Below, piece after piece: positions 42,051 to 53,959 of a stretch of 64,000 nucleotides of DNA; position 1 is the first letter of the stretch, and each line of letters begins with the position of its first letter. The position numbers and the translations under genes are program-made. A model generated the notes under the pieces. The model was not told the DNA's origin, did no database searches, and was given only the letters and a program-made list of their open reading frames with translations. The stretch spans positions 26,003,851 to 26,067,850 of the forward strand of contig NC_079877.1 of assembly GCF_029227915.1 (NCBI RefSeq), written 5' to 3'. The DNA comes from Hydractinia symbiolongicarpus. Its lineage: Eukaryota > Cnidaria > Hydrozoa > Anthoathecata > Hydractiniidae.

Positions 42051-43973
42051 CAGTCTATAAAAGTCTCGAAAAATAAAAAGCTAGCCTCAGGTCGGATTTT
42101 ACCAGTTTTTTGGAAAACAACGTGTCTCCCTCCCTTGTTCCTTGCTTTCTTTTTACCACAGACAAAACAAAATTATGCAATTACAGTCAGGGGTTTGGAA
42201 ACAAAGTGGTGATTTTTCTTTCACATCATTAATCTAACAAGATCGATAACTTTTAATGTGATTTCTTAAGATAAAATCTTTAAAATGTGTCACTCAGCCT
42301 CTCCTGAACGCGTTCACAGATCTCATTGTGTGGAAAAAATATCGATATGAAGACATCGCGGAGGAAGCTCTTTAGTCGTCTCAGTAAAGAAAAGTTTAAT
42401 CTTATGAAGAGAGTTTGACAACAAGGCATATTCGTTTATTCTGTTTGTATAACATTTCTGTATTGTGTGTTATTAAAAACTTGTGATATACTGTCCTCTT
42501 TTGTTGTATTGATAATATTTGTAATCTATAGACAGGCAGATAGATGGTAATTTGACACAGATATTCAACGAATCAATAACAACGCTATATACACTGACTC
42601 ACGTAACCATCTAGTAATTTGAGTCTATACAAGATTTTACAAATACGTTTCTTATATGAGACCAAGCAAACGATCACCTAGTAAAAGTTTTCTAAATTCT
42701 TAGGTTATTTTATTATAAAAAGTTTCTCAACAAGTTTCTTAATTTTGTCAGTATACAAGAAGGGTATTCAATCAACAAATATATACAAAGAAAATAGAAA
42801 TAAGGTCTATTTTGCTATACATCATTTAAAATATGTTTCGGTAAAATCGGGAATTCCGTTTATTAGGATAACCCACTTTATCTTTGTCCAATTTTTTGTT
42901 ATCCCTAAATGCTAATACCTGAATGCTAATCGAATGGCATTGGTTGACTGCCACCAGTCAGTTTCTTATAAAGTGGTTTCTTATACAGAAAAACGTGCAT
43001 ATGATGTCCAATGTTTTCTAAGAAACAGGAAGTTCAGCTTCAGTCTGAGGTTTCTCAATTTTTATAATTTTTATAACTTTAGGTTCAAATACTATTCGCA
43101 AAATGTTAAAATTAATTTTGCGAAAATTTTTGTTAAAAGATAATTTTTCATGCTTGTTGTGCAAAAGCCTCGATGTTCTTATATGCTTTGTACTTCTTTA
43201 AAAATATAGCGTGTGTCGGATAATAAATAAGGTCTTAATTTGGGTGCGAAGTGAAGAAAAAGGCTACATGGCCTCGCGCAGTATCTTAGCTTGGTGAAAA
43301 AACAATTTTCGTTCTAAAAATAAGACCACAATTATTGGATCAAATAAATTTCATTTACAAAACCAGTTTTTTACAAACAAGGTTTTGTTTTTCCGAAAAA
43401 CTTTCATGTTTTAGGAATAAGACCATGTTAATCTTTCTCTGTCATGCACGCTGATTTCTACAACAAAATGAAGACCTCGATGAAGAAGTTTGACAACTAA
43501 ACATCGGAAAGAAAAATATTTATTTATAATCCTAGGGAAAATAAAATAGTCTCCAAGGCTTAGAACAATATCTGAGATTATTTTCGGTCACATAAGTACT
43601 TTCAACTCTCCATCGCACGTAAGTTAGCGCTAAAATGATCCTATAGATGTAAGAAAGTCAGCCGCGGTGGTGGTCGTTAATATGGTATTTTGAGTCTTGT
43701 GTGTCGGAACTTAAAAAGAAAAGTTTTAATTTCTTTAATATTGATTTATTTAAAAATAAAACAATTTATTCTGAAGTTTTCCTTCGTAAGGAACGCAGGA
43801 TCAGTTCTTTCCGTTTTTCTGGAAAGAAGCTAATGCCAGCAGTTGGAAGCAGTTAATATTCAAAAAGAACAAAAGTTATCAAATTTTGCCGCTTAAATTC
43901 ATGGTAGACTTCCGTTTTTTTTTATTTACTTATTGCGGAAGTTATCCACGCTAGAAAATAAATAGCCGACAGG

Positions 43974-45197
43974 ATGAACAGCACCGTGCCGACACTGTCA
44001 ACCATTCTGCCGAATGTTACCAACACAACGACGACAGCTATGCCAAAAGAAAACAAATTTGACTGGCGCGATATTATAATTATTATCGCCTTATGTATAA
44101 TTCTTGTGATAGGAGTACTTGGGAATTGTCTGGTTTGCCTTTTGTTTCGAACGAGCAGAAAAACAAAACTAGGCACGATGGAAAGCCTTATATTTTTGTT
44201 AGCCATAGTGGATTTAATCGCGAGTATTATCAACCCCTCGCTGTATATTTACTGGCAAGTGACGTTTAACAAAAAATGGCATTTCGGTGTCGTGGCATGT
44301 AAGATTTTACCGACTATAGCAAAGGCGACAGTTTCTGTCTCGCTTGGTATTATTTTGATCATCACAGTAGATCGTTGTGTAATTATAGTTCGACCGTTTC
44401 ATCCGCAACCCCGAAAATCAGTCATTTATGTCGGCGTTCTTCTTATAGTGGTGATATCACTTATCAAGGAGTTGCCAAATATTGTTTACTTGGAAGATGT
44501 ACCAGGAGTAACCTGCGTAGTCCCCGACGCGAGCAACCCGAAGTTTGTTTATCCGTTGGTAATAATGAACATATTGCGGGATCTTGTGTTCTTAACAGTG
44601 TTTGTAATCACCTCGTTTTTGATCTACAATGAATTGTATAACAAGGAGCATTTAGCTGCGTTAAAAGCTCAAAAAGATATCAAAAAAACGAAAGAAGTTG
44701 TAGTTATGCTCATCACAATGGCCGTCGTATTTATCATTCTCGTTTTCCCTCGTGACATACTACATACAGCATACGCCATTTCGTGGCTCTCTCCTCCGGG
44801 GATCCCATACACAAAATTCGTACGCGATATTAACGCCATTTTGAAAATTTTACATATGTGCAACAGTGTGTGTAATGTATTCATTTATGCGGGATTGCAC
44901 GGTCGATTTCGAAGAGAATTGATAAATTTCGTCAAAAAGCTTTTCTGCCGTGTTGCTGAACGACGTAAAATGACGCTATATTCTGAAACGTCGGCATCAT
45001 ATGACGATCAGTACAGTGCATACTCAAACAAAAACATCAATTACGTATGCCCTCCAACACAGTGGGAGGAAAACCATAACTACAGACGCACAGTCACCAA
45101 TGTAACAACAATGTCGGACATAACCGACCTATCACTTTTGTATCCGATTGATATGGATGAAGAGAAATTCCACCAACTTTTTGAGACAGACATGTAA
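43974..45197 (+). CDS. Class A (rhodopsin-like) GPCR, orphan, copy A
   Basis: Intronless, 407 residues, seven membrane segments. The N-terminus has three N-glycosylation sequons (N2, N14, N17). Landmarks: N51 in TM1 (GNCLV), D80 in TM2 (LAIVD), C109 and C181 for the TM3-ECL2 disulfide, D133-R134-C135 instead of DRY, P259 in TM6, and N301 VFIY in TM7 where the usual Pro is Val. A basic helix 8 (HGRFRREL) and a 90-residue Ser/Tyr/Asp-rich tail follow. About half of the residues in the membrane core match the gene at 49361. The layout resembles peptide or amine receptors, but the ligand is unknown. Confidence 0.92.
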   Translation: MNSTVPTLSTILPNVTNTTTTAMPKENKFDWRDIIIIIALCIILVIGVLGNCLVCLLFRTSRKTKLGTMESLIFLLAIVDLIASIINPSLYIYWQVTFNKKWHFGVVACKILPTIAKATVSVSLGIILIITVDRCVIIVRPFHPQPRKSVIYVGVLLIVVISLIKELPNIVYLEDVPGVTCVVPDASNPKFVYPLVIMNILRDLVFLTVFVITSFLIYNELYNKEHLAALKAQKDIKKTKEVVVMLITMAVVFIILVFPRDILHTAYAISWLSPPGIPYTKFVRDINAILKILHMCNSVCNVFIYAGLHGRFRRELINFVKKLFCRVAERRKMTLYSETSASYDDQYSAYSNKNINYVCPPTQWEENHNYRRTVTNVTTMSDITDLSLLYPIDMDEEKFHQLFETDM

Positions 45198-47580
45198 AGA
45201 TTTGTAGGCTTCATTTATTTTTTGAGAAGGTGGAAGCAAAACTCCCAGAATTATACAGCTTACACGTGATATTGTCTAATTTCGCATAAATTGTGACACT
45301 CATTCATGGTGTTTCTTTTCTTATTATCATATATTTCACACGTAAATTAACTATATGTTATCAACGAAGGAGAAGAATTAATGTATTATACTTCGAAATG
45401 TAGATATGACACCATACACCCTTTATTGTGGAGATCTTTCCTTTCTATACCCTTCCTTGCCGCTGGTTGCTGTTTAAGCGCTCTTTTTTATGTAGTTACA
45501 AAATGGTAGAGTTTTTAGAATTTTCATTGGTTGTTGGATAAGATGTTCGCTGCAAACGTCCCAGAAGCGTTTAAAGATTCTCACGCTCAAGTACATGCTG
45601 TAGAGTATACGTTGTGTATTTTTAAAATATGACCAAAAAATTAAGTTTTTATACCGCGCGGCTAGTGAATGCAAGATTTTAAATGTTAGCTAATATTTTC
45701 TTTCGTAGCTTCATCTTAACTTTAACATCTAGAAAATGTGCATCGGTAGAGAAGTTTTGTTGTCGAAAAAGAGAACAAAAAAAGTTAAACAGTTAAAATT
45801 CTGCTTTTTTTGTTTTGTTTTTAAATGCAAAAGCAAATCTTCTGTAACCCTAATATATCAGGCTCTTTTTCCTTTGTGTAACCCTGAAAAAAGGAGTTTA
45901 ATGACGTCATAGGTATCAGAAATAAATCTTCACGTGATTTTTGGTAGCTATCTGGTTTCAAGCTAAAAAAGTAATTTTAATGACGTCATTAAGGCCAAAA
46001 GTGACGCCTATCTGCAAGAAAATTTCTTATTTTGACGATAAAAGATGTCATTAGGCTTGGAATATAATTAGAATATGGCATTTAAAGGCAATTATTGACG
46101 TCATTAGGATCAGGAAAATGACACCACTTGTTTGAATCAACATTTCCTTTAAACCTTGTCTCTAGGCAAGATTTAAATATGCCTTTTAATGATGTACGCT
46201 GTATAATGATATAATGTAATTGCCAAATAACTTTACAAGGCTGTACAAATCGGAAGAAGCGTTAGATCTAGGGGACTGAATCAGTGGCTACAACTACGTT
46301 ATAACTCAAAAAAAAACATCAACTTGGGAAATCTTCCATTCTGTTGAAATATGTGAAATATTTTAATCACACGAACATACCGATGAAAATAAGTAAAAAT
46401 TAATTAATTAGAATAGATAATTAATCTTGCATAATAAAATTTTATTAATCTCATGTTTTCATCATGCACTGTATACAAAACGTTTTCCCCCCAACATGAT
46501 ACTGCAGACTGTCCCTGAAAGAGTGTCCCTTCGCGATAGGCTCTTAGCAAACCGGTAGAGGGATGGGAAATAAGAAGGGAGGCCTCTTCCTAAGAATTCA
46601 AAAAATAAAAATGGAATGTTATTCTCCTTTTAATAACAACGTTAGGGTTTTGTAGTGCCGTTTGTTTTGTAAAATTTTCTACCCCTTGGGGATAAACTAA
46701 CTTCTTGGATAGTCCTATATCATTGCTCCTTCCTTCCTCTCACTCTCTTTTCCGGTAAAATTTTTAGGACTGAGCACAAATTAAAGTTGTACTCCTTTGC
46801 AAACCGAAGTTAATAAGGTTTTTGGATGGCAAAGATTAACTTGTATAAGCCAGAGAATGACAAGCAAAGTTCGTATTAAATCACGAAATCTTTAAATCCA
46901 TTCGTTTATATCACAACTTTTAAATTACTTTTCAAAAAACCCTGATGTGTTCCTCTTTTTCTTACCTGGTAAAACCTCGCCATGAAAACGAGATTATAGA
47001 ATTGTTAGCCGGTGTTTTTGTTTTATTTATTGGCTATTTTACACGTAAGAGTTAAAACGGAATAAACATACGTGAAAAATTTAGCGCTAACAAGTTATGT
47101 CAATAAATAACGAATTTTTGTGAAGAAAAAAAACAGCATATAGTCATCTTTAAAAAAAAAACAAGACAAAAAATTGATTTAAGCGATCAGAGTAAGGATT
47201 TGAAATTTCCATTAGAATTTACATTGAATCGAAAACAGTAACAGTATAATCAAAAAAGGTAAGTTAATATTCCATCTATACATATTTACACTTGGTAGGG
47301 GGTCATATGAACAGACAAAGCTTTTTAGAGCTTCCCCACAGTCTTTGTTTGACTTTTAACTACTTCACTGATACAAGATTACATCGCATAAGCTCTTCTA
47401 ATCTACCCGTAAAGTCTTTTGGCGCTCGTTTCGCTTGCTTTAACACAAACAAGAAGTCGGATCAAATTTTATCCACTAGATGGCTGGTATAATTTAATCA
47501 GTGCTTAACGTGTTAACGTTGTTTGAATAACGTTGGCACAGCTAACACTCACAAGTTCTCAAGCAGGAAAAGGAATGTAA
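45198..47580. other. Intergenic region between GPCR copies
   Basis: No gene. Contains a cluster of palindromic TGACGTCA sites at 45902-46103. Confidence 0.45.
45902..46103. promoter_or_regulatory. Cluster of three TGACGTCA (CRE) palindromes
   Basis: Perfect 8 bp CREs at 45902-45909, 45981-45988 and 46096-46103, with a degenerate GATGTCATTAGG near 46046. GACGTCATTAGG/AAGG recurs, so the cluster may come from a decayed tandem repeat rather than from selection for CREB binding. Confidence 0.45.
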
Positions 47581-47582
47581 TA

Positions 47583-47883
47583 CAGTCGACACTCGTTATC
47601 TCGAACTTTTACCATGTCGAATTACTATGTCCATTATATATTATATTACTATGTCGAATATTTTTACCCAGTTCCTTAAAACTTTTTAGCAAATCTAGGC
47701 TAAAAAACGTTTACTATCTCGAACTTTCACTATATCGAAATTTTTTACTCCGTGCCTTGAACTTTTCAAACAACTCTAGGCTAAAAAACGCTTGTTATCT
47801 CGAACTCCGTGATATTGAACTTTTATTATCTCGAATTGTTTTTTGCCACTACCTTGGGAGTTACAGATAACGAGTATCGACTG
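47583..47883. mobile_element. 301 bp Tigger/pogo-like MITE
   Basis: The ends CAGTCGACACTCGTTATCT and, inverted, CAGTCGATACTCGTTATCT differ at one of 19 positions. TA flanks both sides (47581-47582, 47884-47885). Inside are two imperfect units of about 90 bp sharing TCTAGGCTAAAAAACG and TATCTCGAAC. No coding capacity. Confidence 0.85.
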
Positions 47884-47899
47884 TATTTGTAATTTAATT

Positions 47900-48125
47900 T
47901 GTAAAGTAAGTAAGTAAGTAAGTATTGGGAATTTTTAACGTCCTTGGGGAATCCATCCTAACGGTTGGCTCCTCCTCCCTTCCGACTGTAACTATGTTAC
48001 ATTACCGCCAGAGATACGTATAGCAATGCATTATATTAGCAGTAGAGCTGCTTCTATATGCCTACACAGATTACACTATTGCCCTCATGATTTGTGGTCC
48101 GAGATCAGGGTGAACCATTATCAGA
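47900..48125 (+). repeat. (GTAA)n followed by a dispersed repeat core
   Basis: A short GTAA microsatellite at about 47903-47922 precedes a segment whose core (47938-48030) matches 32510-32605 inverted. SINE-like, but no Pol III boxes are evident. Confidence 0.55.
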
Positions 48126-49360
48126 CGTGCCTTAATAAATTAAAATTAAGAATATACCCATTTTTCGGATAAGCGATTTCCGAGTCTTACCAATTGTGTA
48201 CTGCATGTAATTTAATTGTGGCTTGCAGTTCTGGGAACCGCGGATCAAATCTCTCCACTTCCAGGCTGCATGTGTTAACAGAGTATCTATTTTATGTGCC
48301 AAAAATATATCTATTACTAACAGAAATTTAAAATAGAAATGCAAAATTTCTCTCGTTCTTACACAAAAAATAATTATGGTAATGTACTCCGTTTGTATTA
48401 TACCACAATTGTGCCATGTTTTATGTTGTCAGATGGCACTTTACACCCTCCATACTTTTAAGGCCTCAAAAGCTTATACCAAATAGAGTTATAGAGGGTT
48501 AATAAGCCTGTGGTGGTGAGAGGATTTTCTGTTTTTATTTCATCTGTTCTCCGTCAAAAAAAAAATCGTTATGTGCTAGAGAATCTTTCTATCTTATATT
48601 TGATTTTGTTGTTGTTTACACAGCCGTTTTTCTTTTACACAAATGTGTTTTTGTTTTCTAACATGAACGTTGGTATGTAAATCGCGACAAAATATAAATA
48701 TATGAAATAAAAATGACAATTAAGTAAACTATAGCATTGACTAATATAGAATATCTTGATTATCTTAAAATTGATTTTTAATTTCTTTATCATAATTTTA
48801 CTGATGCTCGGGTGGAACCACGGAAGATATGGGCTTGTTCTAGAGCACTACATAAGTGAATGGGTGGAGGCGGGTTTAGAAGGAATAAACAGGGCGTTGG
48901 AAAATGTCTTAGAAAGTGGGAGAGTAAGAGAAGGTACGAGGGGGCGTTGATTGGAAAATAAAAAGCATGGATTTTTCGAATTACATAACATGTTAATGCA
49001 ATGCATTATTGTTTCACCCTTGTTCCCAGGGCTAATTGCCTATGATAATGAAAAAATATATTTCCCAGTCTTTTTTCACATCAAAAAAGCAAAAAACGCT
49101 ACAAACGGGGGTGAATCTTTAGCCTGTCCTGAATTCCATCCACACGGATTTTGCAGACTAAGTGAATATAAGAAATTAAAGGTATCCATAAATGCATTTT
49201 TTAACTGTCCACAGTGCTACCAAAGGAGATTCTTTAGCCTAATCAAGTGAGAGAAATTATGGAGAAACGGGGGTCCTTTTTATATAAATATCCTGAATAT
49301 CATTTTCCATCTAAATTTCTTCACTAGGTATATGTTTCACGAAAGCAAACTAAATCCAAA
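48126..49360. other. Noncoding stretch upstream of GPCR copy B
   Basis: No supported gene. TGTTCCCAGGG at about 49021 is a remnant of the CCTCGTTCCCAGGG repeat. Confidence 0.4.
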
Positions 49361-50560
49361 ATGGTAGCCAGCCCCAACGTGACAGACTTTAAAGACGGAT
49401 CATATGCATATCCTACAGAGCATATAACTAACTTTGACACTAAAGATATATTACTGGTATTTTCGTTCTGTTTTATATTCACAGTTGGTGTAGCGGGAAA
49501 CTCTCTAGTTATTTATTTATTGAAGTTTAAAAATTCAAGAGCGTTAACAACGACGGAAACTCTGATTTACTACCTTGCCGTCGCCGATCTAATGTCTAGC
49601 ATATTCAACCCGATCATGTTCATATACTGGACACTTACTTTTCATAAAGCGTGGCATTTCGCGGAAATCGGTTGCAAAATATTACCAAGTGCCACAAGAG
49701 TTACTGTCAGTTTTTCTATTGGCATCATTCTAATCATTACACTTGACCGGTGCCGTTTAATTTGTCAACCTTTTGAGAAACAGCTGAAAAGCTTTCAACT
49801 ACACGTAGCCGTAATCCTTGCGTTAATTTTGTCCATCGTATTTGAATTACCTTATCCGATTTATCAGGAAATTGATCCAAAAAGTACGTGCCAAGTTCCC
49901 GATTCGGCAATACCGGGATTTGCCTATCCAATAGTGACGATATACATTTTAAGAGATACTTTTTTCATCGGAATCTTTTCGGTTACCGTGTTTTTTATAC
50001 GAAGAGGTTTATACGACAGCGAAAAAATACACACTTTGCAACAACAGTCAGAACTTTATAAGCTCAAAAGAGTTGTCATTATGTTAATTACCATGGCAAC
50101 TATTTTCACGCTTTTAGTCTTCCCGCGTGATATTTTACACGTGACATTTATCATATCTTGGCTCTCTCCTCCTGGACTGCCTTACACGAAAGCTTTTCTA
50201 GACACAAACAGTTTCTTGAAGTTCCTTCATATGTGCAACTGTATATGCAATCCGTTTATCTATGCAAGATTACATGGAAAATTTCGAAGAAGGCTAGTTC
50301 GTATGGTTAGGAGATTGCTTCAAAGAGAAGATTACGACACTATAGCAGAAGAGAGAACTTTTATATCCTTTGATTTTGTCCAATCAATGTACCCTAAATC
50401 ACGTGACACAAAGATGTCTCCTAGTGGACCAATTCAATTTCGGTTAACCAGAATGAGTGCTAATTTAGCGAAAAAGAAATGTTGCCACAGAAAAGGCGGC
50501 AAAATAATGAGAACAGTTAGTTACTACGCAAACTGTAATGAGAAAGTTACGTCGATATAA
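49361..50560 (+). CDS. Class A (rhodopsin-like) GPCR, orphan, copy B
   Basis: Intronless, 399 residues, paralogue of the gene at 43974 in the same orientation, 4.2 kb downstream. Landmarks: N-glycosylation site at N6, N47 (GNSLV), D76 (LAVAD), C105 and C177, D129-R130-C131 in place of DRY, the TM6 run LLVFPRDILH shared with copy A, and a TM7 NPFIY with the Pro intact, followed by HGKFRRRL. The basic tail with CCHRKGG differs from copy A. Tandem position and shared unusual motifs (DRC, SWLSPPG in ECL3) indicate local duplication. Ligand unknown. Confidence 0.92.
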   Translation: MVASPNVTDFKDGSYAYPTEHITNFDTKDILLVFSFCFIFTVGVAGNSLVIYLLKFKNSRALTTTETLIYYLAVADLMSSIFNPIMFIYWTLTFHKAWHFAEIGCKILPSATRVTVSFSIGIILIITLDRCRLICQPFEKQLKSFQLHVAVILALILSIVFELPYPIYQEIDPKSTCQVPDSAIPGFAYPIVTIYILRDTFFIGIFSVTVFFIRRGLYDSEKIHTLQQQSELYKLKRVVIMLITMATIFTLLVFPRDILHVTFIISWLSPPGLPYTKAFLDTNSFLKFLHMCNCICNPFIYARLHGKFRRRLVRMVRRLLQREDYDTIAEERTFISFDFVQSMYPKSRDTKMSPSGPIQFRLTRMSANLAKKKCCHRKGGKIMRTVSYYANCNEKVTSI

Positions 50561-52040
50561 ACAAGCTAGTTTTTGGTGCTTAGTTCCATTAGCGCTTATC
50601 TGACGGCTTTTGGAGAGTTGCCTGTTTTAATCATTGAGCAAAACAGATTTATTGTTGTCTTAGGCAAAATCTAGATAAGCCATCATCAATCATTTTAGCT
50701 CAAAGGAACGAGAATGCTCACATCGAGATGACTTTAAGATGTCAAGTTATGGGTAAAAAAATCAATAAAGTAATGTATCATTTGAAAGTACTTGTAAATA
50801 TATTATATCTTTATGCACACTGGAAAGGGCTAGAGAAAATGAGAATAGTTGTTATTTTAAAAAAATAAATACTTAAAGTACAGTATTACCATTTTCTTTT
50901 TTGTTAGCTATTTAATTTCTGGTAGATTATTTTGTGCAGCAAAAAAATGCTTTTTATAGTATCCTCTAATACTACGCGATATTTAGAGAGTTTTTACCGG
51001 TGCAACTGCGTTTTGTCTGTTAATAGATCTTTTTCGTATCCATTTTCGTTCCGCGAAATATACACACCAAAATGTCAAATAACATGACAACGGGATTAGT
51101 TTACTGTTAGTTGGTTGGAAATATGGAGCAATTCTAGTCTTTACTACCAGAAAAAATAACTGCAAAATGTCTGGAAGACCATGTAACTGTTTTAAAAAAG
51201 GATACCTTCTGTTTATGAAAAGAAAACATCTGGTAGATACTGTGGCATTGTAAACAGTTTAACCCCCTCTGTGGCCGAAGTAACGTCCACAGAGTAAGAT
51301 AGTAACACCTACGGCATAATCAAGGCTTAGTGTGCAAACGTCACATAACGTCAAGACCTCAGAAAACACCCAGACTACATTTACTCAGCTTCAAGATCAC
51401 TTTGTTTTAAGCACTGTTAAATACAAACACTAAATTAAAAAAAAGTATGTAAAACTTAAATCGTTTCAGTTTTGCTTCAATGCCTCAATTTATTCAAGGC
51501 TATTAAGAATATCCTAGTAAAAGAAGTAAACAGAAAAATCTTGTTAATAACAGAGCTGCTTACTGATATGTAAGGCAAAAATTAGGTATGCTCATAACTA
51601 ATATCGCTTTTGTGTTATTCTGCATTTTTGCATGTATATTTCGCGAAACCAAATGGATATAGAAATAGGTCTATTAGAGGTGTCTGTTTTTTGGATTTTC
51701 AATAATTCGAGAACCGACTGTAAATATGTTTTGTGTCATCTTCTCTCTTACTTAGTCATATATTAACCATGCGATTTTTGTCGGTTTGGTTAAAAATTAT
51801 TTATCAGTAATATTTTACTTAAAACAAAGTTTGTATTTAGTGTAAAATTTAACAGCTCCACCGCAGAAGCATTAAACACGGCTAAACATATCTCATTTCT
51901 TAAAAATCTAGATGCTTGACAAAAACAAAAACAAACAAACAGATTGTTAAGACCCTGCAGCTATTGGAACCTTTTACTGTAAGACGCACAGTATTCAAAA
52001 TGTTTCCGATGATGCTAGGGACGATTATGAGATATTTCAG
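50561..52040. other. Noncoding stretch between GPCR B and the Helitron
   Basis: No supported gene. The 5' terminus of the Helitron probably lies in the last few hundred bases but could not be fixed. Confidence 0.4.
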
Positions 52041-52673
52041 ATGTTGAGTAGTTTGCTTTCGTTAAATACTTCTTTGGAAACTTTTATTGTAGTTTTCCTG
52101 GCATTCATTATAGAGTTCAACCTTAATTGGCTGTTTTTGAGAATTATGCTGTTACTTAGTGATGGTGATATCGAAAGTAATCTAGGTCCAACATACAACT
52201 TTGTTAAGTCTGTTCAAGGAATTTTCAACCAGGCCAATATAAAATATGGTAACAGTGCTGGAACTCAATGTGTCACAAATGCGTTATATGCCAAAGTATG
52301 GTCAGTTATTTCCAATGCCTTTTTGTGGACCCCTTAGGATTTGGACTACATATTAGATAATGGTGACAATTTCTATAAGTCGTTGAGTGTTCCTGGTGCT
52401 ATTGCATTTGATGAACTACCTAACTCCATTACGATTGAGGGCGTCAACTTGCATGTGATGCTTTTGGATAGCATACACGGTGAACTAACATTGACTCCAA
52501 ACAATTTTTTGAAATTCACAGAAGGCCAACAGGGAATAATGTTCATGACAGATGGTTTTACCACATCAATTCTATATAATAAATCACACTTCCTCCTTTT
52601 TGATTCTCATATCCGAAAGAGTGACGATTTTTTCACTGCAAATGGTAATTCACTGTTACTGATATCAAAATGA
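52041..52673 (+). pseudogene. Helitron upstream frame: decayed 2A site and peptidase-like domain
   Basis: Two frames broken by TAG at 52336-52338 (WTP stop DLDYIL) but otherwise continuous. Residues 41-50 of the first frame are DGDIESNLGP, a 2A-type ribosome-skipping motif whose essential NPGP is changed to NLGP. AGTQCVTNALYAKVWS follows, the cysteine-protease-like (OTU-type) segment that accompanies such 2A motifs in metazoan transposons. The mutated Pro should abolish skipping. Confidence 0.7.
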
Positions 52674-52799
52674 TTTCTGATGTTGAAAACTATGCCAAGG
52701 ATGTTTATTTGTGTCAGTAGAACAAAATTTCCCTATACTACGAAATACAACCTGTAAAAGTTGACTTGACTGAATTGTAGTCAGTAGAGATTTCTACAT

Positions 52800-53110
52800 C
52801 TATTCATGCAAAAAGAGGTGTGAAAAATATGTAGCTCGGGCAGAAAAAATAAAAGCAACGAAAGAGAGAACTATGCAGCTCAGCATGAAAAAATAAATTA
52901 AAACGAAAAGAGCTCTATGTAGCTGATCGCAAAAATATTATACCAAAACAGAAGGAACACTATGCAGGTAAGCATGAAAATATCTAATTCAAGCATAAAG
53001 AGTTCTATGTAGCTGATCACGAAAATAATAAATTGAAACAGAAAGAGTACTATGCTATTAATGCTGATAACATCAATTTCAAGAGAAAAGTGAAGTATAA
53101 AATTGAATGA
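52800..53110 (+). repeat. Degenerate about 57 bp tandem repeats inside the Helitron
   Basis: Units encode variations on KQKEYYAADHENNK with internal stops. TATGTAGCTGATCACGAAAAT and AGAAAGAG(A/T)(A/C)CTATG recur about every 57-60 bp. Lys/Tyr repeats of this kind sit between the peptidase-like and Rep parts of many Helitron proteins. Confidence 0.6.
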
Positions 53111-53157
53111 GATAATGTACTGATAATGTCATGTCAATAATAATGAGAAAATAAAGG

Positions 53158-53959
53158 AGCAATCTTGCAAAAGGTATCAAAAAATATAATTGCTAGTAAT
53201 GCCAGTGATAGACAAATACTCAAGTTCAAAAATATTATTGAGGAAGGCCCATATTATATTTGTGTTGCATGTAACAGATGCTTATACAAACGATCTGTTT
53301 CAAAGTTTAGGGAAGAAAATTATACAATATGGCTTTTTTGATTTAAATTTTCCTTAGCTACAAGCTATGATAGACAATATTATGTTTGTCAAACTTGTCA
53401 TAAGAAATTAAAATCTAAGAAACCACAAATACCATGCCAGTCTGTATCAAATGAGCTTCAGATTTTCGATTTTCCTCTAAGCTTCCCTCCTCTAAGAAAA
53501 ATTAAACAAGTTTTGATTGCACAGAGATTGTTGTTTGAAAAAGTTGCAATAATGCCAAAAGGGCAATGTCCAAAACTCAAAGGAGCTATCTGTAATGTTC
53601 CTGTGAAAAATACTGATATATGTGATGTCCTCCCAAGACCGGCTGACAGCAATGGATTGATTCTAATAAAACTAAAGAGATAACTGATGTACAATGGTCA
53701 GGTTTATTTTGAACCTGTACGACCACAGGTCTTGAGTGATGTGTTGGAGTACCTTAAACTGAATAACCCTCTGTATCAGATCACTTTAATTGATTTGAAT
53801 GGAATACCACTTGAGTTATTAAATTTTAATGAAAATGCTCAGCTTGAAATACTTGTAGATAATGGATCGGAAAATGCACAAGAAGGGTATGAAGAGGAGG
53901 AAGAAAATCAATTAGATCAGTATAGAGCAGCCGCTAATGAAAATTCCACACACAGTTGA
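53158..53959 (+). pseudogene. Helitron cysteine-rich region
   Basis: Broken frame with CVACNRCLYKRSV, then CQTCHKKLKSKKPQIPCQSV, PRPADSNGLILIKLKR and a TAA, followed by QVYFEPVRPQVLSDVLEYLK. It matches the conserved block that precedes the helicase-like N domain in Helitrons. At least two internal stops. Confidence 0.75.

Larger units (their letters stand above)
39791..43973. other. 4.2 kb gene-free region
   Basis: No supported gene. Contains a CCCTCCAG short tandem run (40439-40480) and repeated AAATAAGAACAA segments at 41680-42050. Several 65-100 codon frames lack start context, conservation-like features or splice logic. Confidence 0.45.

Noticed and set aside
44669-44884. Frames antisense to GPCR copy A (also 43922-44233)
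   Set aside because: They are complements of the membrane-segment codons of the receptor.
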